This document shows, piece after piece, positions 57,136 through 64,000 of a DNA stretch of 64,000 nt. The notes below the pieces were generated by a model. It was not told the origin of the DNA and made no database searches. It saw nothing but the letters and a program-made list of their open reading frames with translations. The stretch is from Bin5 sp965218625 (GTDB lineage: Bacteria; Chloroflexota; Anaerolineae; Caldilineales; Caldilineaceae): contig CBDCLG010000014.1 of NCBI GenBank assembly GCA_965218625.1, forward strand, positions 248,001 to 312,000, in the 5' to 3' direction. Within the stretch, counting starts at the first letter, position 1; every line of letters begins with the position of its first letter. Made by a program: the position numbers and the translations under genes.

Positions 57136-59295
57136 TTAGCGTAACTGCAGTTGCGCCAAGGCGATTTCGGTAATCCACACATCCAGTTCTGCAGTTGGCT
57201 TGAGTGTTTCTTCGTCGTAAACGACCAGTTGCAGTTCGTATTGACCTGGCGGGATATCTGGGGGAATGTCTACGTATGATAAGGTGTCGACCGTCGTGTC
57301 GGGTTTCCACTGGGCGGTCGTGAGATTGTCGACGGAAAGCAAGATGTAATCATTCGACCAGGCATTTCCCACTTCGGCGTTGTGAAGGCGGAGAGAAGTC
57401 TTGTAATCGATGTTCAGTCCCGGGGCGCTTTTCCACTTCATTCTTACCCACAAGAAGTGATCGCGTTCGAGGGAGAAATCAAGAAGAGTGATGCCGCCAT
57501 CATAGTGAATGGTGCGATTGGCGTATGGCTGGAAGTCCCATGCTCGCGAGGGTTCCAGGCCGGTGCGTGCAAGGAGATGAAGGGCCAATTGGGGTTCTGT
57601 TGTGTTGAACGGCATCCAGAGGTCGGGGCCGATTTTTGCGCTGAACATTGCTCCCAGTGCGTGTGCCTCTGAAGGGCTCGACGCGGGGAGTCGTATCCAT
57701 ATGTTGACACCCCTCTGTTGTAGGTACTCCCTCGTCGGCTGGCGGTCGTGGGCCATGACCCGCCGGGTGTTGGGGTGCGTGACTGGGGTGCGGGCGATGG
57801 TGGCGTCGGTCAGTCCATGGATGTCAATAACTGTCAGATAGGGAAGATAGTAGAATTTTCCGAGGCTGCCGTCGGCCATCACGGCGTTGTGTGGTAGAAA
57901 GCCGGGTCGGATTTCTTCGTATGGTTTCCAAGCGACGATCTGCTGTTTCGCGAATTCACGGTGTTCGGGGAAGCGAAGGCCGACAATATGTTTTGTGATT
58001 CGTGCCCGAAACTCGTTTGAGAGATCGACGAGGACAGGCATGCCAGGTGCAGCCATCAGCCAGCCTGCGTTCTCCTTATCGAGTTCGATATGGAAATTTC
58101 TGATGTTCTCGTTGATTGCAGCCCCCTGGAGCAGCAGGAGGCCCTGGATTGTGTTGGCGTAGAAGAGGATGGGGAGGAAGAGAACGATCGCGATGATTCT
58201 TGTCTCTGCTACCCAATGCGGGACTTTCGGTGACCTGCGGAGGCTGGCGGCCACTCTGGCGCCGATGTAGGCGATGGCATTGGCAGCGGGGAGGGCGAGG
58301 AGAGGCCAGTAGAAGTCGAGTGGGCGGTACTCGAAGTGGTCGCCGCCGATGGGTAGGAGGTAGGCCATGTGAGCGGCGACGCAGAGTAGAGAAAGGGCAT
58401 AGATGCCATCGCGGTGCGACTGCCAGCGTGAGCGCAGGGCGAAGAAAGCGAGGGGCAGGAGGAGGTAGAGGCCGGTTTCGATAGCGGCGGCTGCGAGGTA
58501 ACGGAAGCCGGACTCGTACCATGGGCGGATGTGTTTGGCGTAGTAGGTATTTGGCAGCCATTCGCCGTAGTAGGCGTAGCGCAGGATGAAGTGTGCGGCG
58601 ACGAGCAGGGCGAAAGGAGCAACGAGGTAGAGGGTCTGGCGGAGGAGTCTGGCGCTGATTTTTTTATCAGTGAAGAGTCGTTGGAGAGGGAACCAGGCGA
58701 AGCAGCAAGCGGCGAGGAGTAGAGCTTCGGGACGTGTGAGTTCGGCGGCGGCGAGGCAGAGGGAGGCGGTGATGAGACCCTTGCGGCTGTGTTGGTAGAG
58801 GCTGAGGGTGACGACGGCAGTGACGATAAAGAAGGTAAACTGACGAGTTTCGAGACCGCCGCTGGAGGTCCAGACGGCAAAGGTGGCGCTGGAGCAGAGG
58901 AGTCCGAGAGTCATCCAAGTGACGAGGCTGCGGGACTGGAGTGCAGGGAGACGTGCGGTCCACCAGAGGAGGGCGGCGATGGTGGCGGCGGTGTAGGCGA
59001 CGGAGAGCCAGGGAGCGGCGAATTCGGGTCGGATGTCGAAGATGGCCCAGACGGCGGCGAGTTCGAGGATCCAGAGGAAGTTGGTATAGCCTTCGACGCG
59101 TTCGCCGGGGTTGAAGACGAGACCGTGGCCATCGATGAGGTTGCGGATGTAGCGGAAGCTGATGAAGGCGTCGTCGGTGAGGAACCAGGCGACGGAGGCG
59201 AGCCAGGCCAGGAGTGCGAGCCATGGCAGGAGGGAGAGGAGAGAAAGAGGGGACAGGTTGAGGAGAGCAATGGGTCTAGTCGACGACTTCATCAT
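57136..59295 (-). CDS. GT-C-type membrane glycosyltransferase paralogue F, lacking the central beta module
   Basis: A 719-residue copy with Asp-Asp at 41-42. It keeps the membrane domain, the HGLTDATIARTPVTHPNTRR segment and a diverged C-terminal beta domain (INY-type IHYDGGITLLDFSLERDHF, then PPDIPPGQYELQLVVYDEET), but lacks about 300 residues that form the FDGW/IMLDH module elsewhere. The membrane domain is a mosaic: the part encoded at 58620-58750 matches copy D, its flanks match copy B. The stop at 57136 and the frame are intact. It may act on another acceptor. A natural module deletion is the simplest history. Confidence 0.82.
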   Translation of the reverse strand: MMKSSTRPIALLNLSPLSLLSLLPWLALLAWLASVAWFLTDDAFISFRYIRNLIDGHGLVFNPGERVEGYTNFLWILELAAVWAIFDIRPEFAAPWLSVAYTAATIAALLWWTARLPALQSRSLVTWMTLGLLCSSATFAVWTSSGGLETRQFTFFIVTAVVTLSLYQHSRKGLITASLCLAAAELTRPEALLLAACCFAWFPLQRLFTDKKISARLLRQTLYLVAPFALLVAAHFILRYAYYGEWLPNTYYAKHIRPWYESGFRYLAAAAIETGLYLLLPLAFFALRSRWQSHRDGIYALSLLCVAAHMAYLLPIGGDHFEYRPLDFYWPLLALPAANAIAYIGARVAASLRRSPKVPHWVAETRIIAIVLFLPILFYANTIQGLLLLQGAAINENIRNFHIELDKENAGWLMAAPGMPVLVDLSNEFRARITKHIVGLRFPEHREFAKQQIVAWKPYEEIRPGFLPHNAVMADGSLGKFYYLPYLTVIDIHGLTDATIARTPVTHPNTRRVMAHDRQPTREYLQQRGVNIWIRLPASSPSEAHALGAMFSAKIGPDLWMPFNTTEPQLALHLLARTGLEPSRAWDFQPYANRTIHYDGGITLLDFSLERDHFLWVRMKWKSAPGLNIDYKTSLRLHNAEVGNAWSNDYILLSVDNLTTAQWKPDTTVDTLSYVDIPPDIPPGQYELQLVVYDEETLKPTAELDVWITEIALAQLQLR

Positions 59296-59623
59296 GTTGA
59301 GGAAGTTTGGCTGCGTATGTGGGATCTCTGGAGGCGCCGGGAGTTCAAGTATTCCATTGGAGCAGGCAAGAAAACCGGGCCTCCTCGGATGACTTCACAC
59401 GAGGAAAGCAGGAAGAATTCTCAGAGCCAGCCGTTTCGTTCCAACTGGTTAGCGACCAGAACTGCCGAATTCAAAGTCAGTGAAGATACAGTTAAGTCTG
59501 CCCAGGGTTATTTCTCTTTTGCGTCGTGATGAACTCACTATTCCGACAGAGGGTCCGAAGGCGGTCGGATGGCCCTCCCTAAGACCCGAACACTGATGCA
59601 ATCGCCCCGGGAAGTAGGGACGA
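59296..59623. other. Gap between copy F and second dehydrogenase-like gene
   Basis: About 330 bp, no supported gene. It probably contains the promoter of copy F, since all flanking genes are on the minus strand. Confidence 0.4.
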
Positions 59624-61258
59624 TCACCTGTTTCTCGTCCTGGGGGCGGTCAGTCTGTAGATTTTTCCGTCCGTGAAACCTGTGGCGTAGAGGTTGCCTG
59701 ACTGGTCGGTGCCAATGCTGCTAATGGGAATACCAATGGTAAACAGGTGCTCGCTTACCCACTTGTCCTGCCCGTGCCGTTGCAATGCCCAAACTCTTCC
59801 GGTGCAAAAGTCGCCGTAGATAAAACGGCCTTCAAGCACTGCGCCGCCAACTATGGCGCATCCCTGTTCTCTGTCGTAGACAGCCACTGGCAGAACAGGG
59901 TTATCGACAGTTATCTCCACTTCCAGAGTAGAGATTCCTTCCCACAGTGGCCAGCCGTAATTTTCACCTCCTCGGCTATCCGCGGGCTGAAAGCTGATCT
60001 CTTCGCTTGTTCTCCAGCCCGTATCAGGGATATAGAGGTCGCCTGTGTGCTGGTCAAAGGCGAAGCCCCAGGAGTTGCGAAGCCCCAGCGCCCATATTTC
60101 GGGGGCGTAGCCGGACGCGGAAACAAAGGGATTGTCAGGCGGAATAGCGTAAGGCTGCGCGCCGGATTCGACATCGATGCGCAGGATTTTGCCCAGTAAC
60201 GTGCCGGGGTTCTGTGCGTGTGTCGGAATGTATTCGGGAAGCGTATGAAGGCCGTCTCCGCTGCCGATGTAGAGGTATCCATCCTGCGGACCGAAAGCGA
60301 TCGTGCCGCCATTGTGATGAATTCCCAATTGATTGACGATCAGGATGCTCTCCTCGCTATCGGGTTCCGCCTTATCGGGGTTGGCGCTAGTTGTGAAGCG
60401 GCTTATGACGGTGTCACCGTTTGTGTTGGAGTAGCTCACATAGAACTGTTTGTGGTCCTTATAGGCAGGCGGAAAGGCGACATTGAAGAGGCCCATCTCT
60501 ACCTCTTCCGAAGAAACGCGCTCTGCAATATCCAGGAAAGGCGTTTCGACGAGAAGGTCGTCCCTGACGATGCGGATGCGTCCCTCTTTTTCGATCACAA
60601 ACAGGCGGCCGCTGCCATCGCCGGCGTGCGTCAGGTGTACAGGATGTGTCAGACCCAAATTTATTGTGGAGTAGGAGGAAAAGTGCAGGGATGATGAAGC
60701 GAAAATCCGCACCTCCCGCCACGCAATCCAGCCCTGTCCTTTGCTGGTGAGGATACGCACTTCGGTAACATTCCGTGGGGGATCGACATCGAATGTAAGA
60801 GTGTCGTGGTCGGCGGTTCGCACATCGTCCAGCCGCGTTTCAAGGGTAAAAATCTGTGACTCATCTTTCAACCAGATTTCGTGCGTTGTAGTACCCTCTT
60901 CCGCTTGGGCAACAGTCAACTCGATCCTGCTGACCGGGTAAGGGTTGTTGAACTCGAGGGCAAGCCATTGCGGGGCAAAGTCATATGCGGTCCACCAGGT
61001 GTCGGGGTTGCTATCGATTGCCCCGGGTATGGAATCTTCCCCTTTGGAGACACGGAAGAACGCCCTATGGGTGATGTCGATCGTTTCTTCCTGGGCTTGA
61101 TTCGGGGTCGTCGTTCTGTCTGATTCGATTTCCCGCCGTCCACTTGCGCAAGCCATTAACAACGCGGCGGCAGCTACACTTGCAAGGACTCCAATAACGG
61201 GCCCTGAACTGCGCGTCCAATCTTGGTCGCTGCCGGCTGTACGGTTCCTGAAGAACAT
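59624..61258 (-). CDS. PQQ-dependent sugar dehydrogenase-like lipoprotein with discoidin-like N-domain (copy 2)
   Basis: A 544-residue paralogue of the gene at 38513-40078 with the same plan: signal peptide with lipobox LLMAC (Cys37), a discoidin-like domain (IDSNPDTWWTAYDFAPQW, then VTEVRILTSKGQGWIAWREV), and a beta-propeller (THAGDGSGRLFVIEKEGRIR, YLYIGSGDGLHTLPEYIPTH, ENYGWPLWEG). Its N-terminus is longer and less conserved. The intergenic sequence upstream also matches that of copy 1, so the gene was duplicated with its leader. It lies between GT-C copies F and G and probably acts outside the cell on sugars. Confidence 0.82.
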   Translation of the reverse strand: MFFRNRTAGSDQDWTRSSGPVIGVLASVAAAALLMACASGRREIESDRTTTPNQAQEETIDITHRAFFRVSKGEDSIPGAIDSNPDTWWTAYDFAPQWLALEFNNPYPVSRIELTVAQAEEGTTTHEIWLKDESQIFTLETRLDDVRTADHDTLTFDVDPPRNVTEVRILTSKGQGWIAWREVRIFASSSLHFSSYSTINLGLTHPVHLTHAGDGSGRLFVIEKEGRIRIVRDDLLVETPFLDIAERVSSEEVEMGLFNVAFPPAYKDHKQFYVSYSNTNGDTVISRFTTSANPDKAEPDSEESILIVNQLGIHHNGGTIAFGPQDGYLYIGSGDGLHTLPEYIPTHAQNPGTLLGKILRIDVESGAQPYAIPPDNPFVSASGYAPEIWALGLRNSWGFAFDQHTGDLYIPDTGWRTSEEISFQPADSRGGENYGWPLWEGISTLEVEITVDNPVLPVAVYDREQGCAIVGGAVLEGRFIYGDFCTGRVWALQRHGQDKWVSEHLFTIGIPISSIGTDQSGNLYATGFTDGKIYRLTAPRTRNR

Positions 61259-61680
61259 TACTAGGATGTGATTTCTCGCAACCCTGACTCAACCTTGGTC
61301 GTTCGCCGTTCCAGAGCGGGGAATCGTTGCATAGCGAATCGTTGACGCTGCGCCAAAGCTCTTCTTGTGGGTGGGCGGAGCGCAGGCCGGCCAGGACAGC
61401 TGTTTTCTGGCTACAGGACTTGCCTTGAAGAACGAATTGGGCGAGTCCGATGGCAAATTGGGCGCACCTGGCCGACCTCTGTCGGGGCCATTATCCAACA
61501 GTCTGTCCAGTTTTTCCAATGTCGCGGCGCGTAGAATGCGCAAAACGCGGACGACCGTTCCCAAGAGTTGTGGAGTTCGGGAGTTTGGTCATGACCGGAG
61601 ACCGGACGCGGGGGAGACTGACCGGTTCGTCAGAGGCCGGGGTGACGGCATCCGTCCATCTCAGGCGGGTGGCGCATGGT
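61259..61680. other. Gap between second dehydrogenase-like gene and copy G
   Basis: About 420 bp without a supported gene. The part 61445-61560 is a diverged match of 40290-40400. The conserved 3' repeat found after other GT-C copies is absent here. Confidence 0.45.
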
Positions 61681-64000
61681 TCACTCGCTCTTAAGCTCCG
61701 CCAGGTGCAGGTGTGCGAGCGTGGTTTCTGGCTGCCAGACATCGATCTGGACGGTTGGAATTTGGGTGATGAAGTCATAGACGACGATGCGGAGCTCGTA
61801 GTCGCCTGTTGGGAGGTCGGATGGGAGGTGTAGGATGTTCATGGTATCGACTGGTTCGGCGGGTTGCCAGTGGCTGGAGGGTCTGTGTTCGGCGTTCCAG
61901 AGGACGGTATCCTGTTGGAAGGCTCTTTCGCCGTTGGCGTCATAGAGGCGGAAGGAGATCACATAGTCTGAAGAGAGTGCGGGTTGAGTCTGCCATTGGA
62001 GGAGGCTCCAGAGTGCGCGTGCCGGCCCCAGTTGTAGGGGTTGTCCGGGTTGCAGTTTGTCTGTGTGATGTCCGAGGGCAATTGCATTTAGGGCGATGCC
62101 GCCGTCGTAATTGATGGTCAGGGGGTGCAGGTATTCGTAGAAGAGCCAGGGGCGGTCGAAGGAGAGGTCAGCGTAGTTGTGTAAAGAGAAGCCGTCGTAG
62201 TGTACGCTGCCGAGGAAGCGGGCGTACCTGGTGAGGAGGAAGTTAAGAGGGAGGGCGTTATCGTTGATCCAAGAGCTATCGGAATGCCAGTCGACAACTT
62301 TTATTATGGCGTTCTGTTTTGATTGCAACAGGGCGGATTGGACGAGTTGTGGCAGGTTGGGGTTGTCCAAGGGGAAGACATGTACGGGAGCGATGTTGTG
62401 GGACAGGAGGTGGAAATTGACGGAGCGATGGTTATGGAAACCTGGGACGAGGTAGACGGAGTCGTGGTTGGGGTTTTGTTGGGGGAGTGTCTGAGCCAGA
62501 GCGGGCGGTTCGGCGGGGCAGATGTCGCAGGTAGTGAGGAGGACGTGGTCGAGCATGATGTGGCCGTTGTCGCCGAGTTCGAAGTCGAAGAGTTGAAGCT
62601 GGAGAGTTTTGCCGGCAACGTAACCGAGAGGATGGATGATGAGTTCGAAGCGTTCGGGATTGGAGCCGCGCCAGAGGGCGGCTTCTTCGCCGTCGGCGAG
62701 GAGTCGGAGGCCGACGCCGTCGAGGTCGCTGCTGGCGATGAGGAAGGCGAGGAAGTGGTTGTGTTCGGCGGAGAAGGTAGGAGAGAGTGCGGTGCCGGTA
62801 GCCTGGTTGCCAATGGAGTGGTGGTAGCTGGTGAGGAAGTTAGAGTCGGCGCGGTTCCAGAGGAGCGGTTGGCCGTGGTAATTGTCGTGTTGGTTGAAGT
62901 TGCTGAAGGCCAGTCCTGAGAGAAGCCAGCCGTCGAAATGGTTATTGAAATGTGCGAGGAAACGTTGGCCGACGTAGGAGTGTTGTTCGAGGCGGAAGCG
63001 GTTGAGGTTGGGCACGTTGATGGAGAAGTAGTAATTGGCTACCAGTTCGCGTTCGGCGAAGCGGGATGTAGCCCATTGCGCACTGACGGCGTTGAAGGGC
63101 ATCCAGAGTTCGGGTCCGACTTTGACGGCGTAGTCTGCGATGTTCAGTGCATCGTCGGCGCTGGAAGTCGGAGCGTGAACTTCAATGTTGACACCGCGTT
63201 GTTTCAGGTATTCGGGTGGCGGCAGACGGTCGTGTGCTATGTGGCGTTCGACGTTGCCCTTGGTAACCGGCGTGCGCGCCACGGTTGCGTCAACCAGGCC
63301 ATGTTTATCGACGACTTTCAGGTCCGGGATGAAATAGAACCTTCCCATGGCCTGGTCGACCATCAGGGCGTCGTCAGGAATGAAAGGCCGCTCACTTCCA
63401 TCGTATGGTTTCCAGTGGTGCACGTAAGAGTTGGCGCCGTCGCGGTGGAGAGCGTAACGGAGGGCGACCCCATTCATGCTAGAGAGGTGGCGGAGGTCGT
63501 TAGAGACGGCGACGAGCGCTGACATTCCGGGCGCGGCCAGCAGCCAACCGGAGTTTTCCTGATCGAGGTTGAAATGCACGTCGTAAATTACAGCCCCATC
63601 GAGTAGAAAAGTCCCCCCTTTGCCCATCAGGGCCCCCTGGATGGCGTTGGCATAGAAGAGGATGGGCAGGAAGAGAGCGATAGCGCAGATTTTTTTTTCT
63701 GATGCCCAAATCGGGACTTGGGGCAGTCTTCGCAGGCCGGCAGTGGTTTTGGCGGCGAGGAGAGCGATGGCGTCGGCAGCGGGGAGGGCGAGGAGAGGCC
63801 AGTAGAAGTCGAGTGGGCGGTACTCGAAGTGGTCGCCGCCGATGGGTAGGAGGTAGGCCATGTGAGCGGCGACGCAGAGTAGTGGGAGTGCATAGATGCC
63901 GTCGCGTTGCAATAGCCAGCGTGAGCGCAGGGCGAGTGAGGTGAGAGGGAGGAGGAGATAGAGTCCTGTTTCGAGCGCGGCAGCCCAGAGGTAACGGAAG
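61681..64000 (-). CDS. GT-C-type membrane glycosyltransferase paralogue G (5' end outside window)
   Basis: The frame is open to the window end, so the N-terminus and Asp-Asp motif lie beyond it. The visible 770 or so codons start in YLWAAALETGLYLLLPLTSL and end LAELKSE. From 61700 to about 63168 it is about 99% identical by eye to copy C (47122 to 48590), and from 63671 to 64000 it is identical to 49081-49410. Between them (63168-63636) the sequence is different and 12 bp longer. The C-terminal codons also differ (LKSE versus HR). The protein keeps the beta module and the C-terminal domain. It should be a functional glycosyltransferase. Confidence 0.82.
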   Translation of the reverse strand, partial: FRYLWAAALETGLYLLLPLTSLALRSRWLLQRDGIYALPLLCVAAHMAYLLPIGGDHFEYRPLDFYWPLLALPAADAIALLAAKTTAGLRRLPQVPIWASEKKICAIALFLPILFYANAIQGALMGKGGTFLLDGAVIYDVHFNLDQENSGWLLAAPGMSALVAVSNDLRHLSSMNGVALRYALHRDGANSYVHHWKPYDGSERPFIPDDALMVDQAMGRFYFIPDLKVVDKHGLVDATVARTPVTKGNVERHIAHDRLPPPEYLKQRGVNIEVHAPTSSADDALNIADYAVKVGPELWMPFNAVSAQWATSRFAERELVANYYFSINVPNLNRFRLEQHSYVGQRFLAHFNNHFDGWLLSGLAFSNFNQHDNYHGQPLLWNRADSNFLTSYHHSIGNQATGTALSPTFSAEHNHFLAFLIASSDLDGVGLRLLADGEEAALWRGSNPERFELIIHPLGYVAGKTLQLQLFDFELGDNGHIMLDHVLLTTCDICPAEPPALAQTLPQQNPNHDSVYLVPGFHNHRSVNFHLLSHNIAPVHVFPLDNPNLPQLVQSALLQSKQNAIIKVVDWHSDSSWINDNALPLNFLLTRYARFLGSVHYDGFSLHNYADLSFDRPWLFYEYLHPLTINYDGGIALNAIALGHHTDKLQPGQPLQLGPARALWSLLQWQTQPALSSDYVISFRLYDANGERAFQQDTVLWNAEHRPSSHWQPAEPVDTMNILHLPSDLPTGDYELRIVVYDFITQIPTVQIDVWQPETTLAHLHLAELKSE
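61700..63168. repeat. Long direct repeat of 47122-48590 (copies G and C)
   Basis: A 1.47-kb segment with about 15 mismatches counted by eye against 47122-48590, at a constant offset of 14,578 bp. It marks a recent duplication or gene conversion. Confidence 0.85.

Noticed and set aside
1..64000. CRISPR arrays and tRNA or rRNA genes
   Set aside because: No regularly spaced short repeats and no cloverleaf or rRNA-like sequence was seen by eye.

Overview
The window is about 64 kb of GC-rich bacterial DNA. It most likely comes from a Chloroflexota genome, probably a Caldilinea-like metagenome lineage. The basis is the gene mix (many phytanoyl-CoA-dioxygenase-like oxygenases, sugar isomerases and epimerases, glycoside-hydrolase-like proteins, Dpp-type ABC genes) and the large membrane glycosyltransferases with C-terminal beta domains common in that phylum. 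The assignment is inferred; there is no rRNA or other marker gene in the window.

Region 1 (1-17 kb) is rich in defence and toxin-antitoxin genes. It opens inside a DISARM-type locus: drmA (5' end outside the window), drmB, a Vsr-type nickase gene where drmC might be expected, and a 5-methylcytosine methyltransferase whose start codon overlaps the vsr stop. A protein made of two tandem HTH-like units follows. Then come a GH172/DUF2961 gene, a complete hicAB pair, a frameshifted beta-class DNA methyltransferase, a zinc-less MqsA/YgiT-like antitoxin, a phytanoyl-CoA dioxygenase, a frameshifted GH88/105-type hydrolase, an RraA-like protein, an orphan ribbon-helix-helix antitoxin, a scar gene fusing a GH78 start to an enolase-superfamily end, and a stand-alone reverse transcriptase resembling the Abi/DRT defence RTs.

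Region 2 (17-34 kb) looks like carbohydrate uptake and catabolism: an arabinose/fucose-isomerase-family protein, a second phytanoyl-CoA dioxygenase, two Dpp-type permeases, two paralogous solute-binding lipoproteins, two sugar phosphate isomerase/epimerases, a Gfo/Idh/MocA oxidoreductase, a polysaccharide deacetylase, a vapBC-like pair, a TIM-barrel-like protein and a class V aminotransferase. No ABC ATPase is present in the window.

Region 3 (34-64 kb) is the most unusual part. It holds seven paralogues of a roughly 1,030-residue GT-C-type membrane protein on the minus strand. Each has an N-terminal multi-pass domain with an Asp-Asp motif near residue 41 and a large beta-rich C-terminal half. 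One copy is a pseudogene carrying a TGG-to-TAG nonsense codon and a 1,221-bp IS5-family element whose removal restores the reading frame exactly. One copy lacks the central beta module. The last copy runs off the window and is nearly identical to the third copy except for a replaced segment of about 450 bp just after the membrane domain. Patches shared between non-adjacent copies suggest ongoing recombination. Two paralogous PQQ-dehydrogenase-like lipoproteins and one separate GT-C glycosyltransferase lie among the copies. I infer a cell-surface glycosylation locus that diversifies by recombination.
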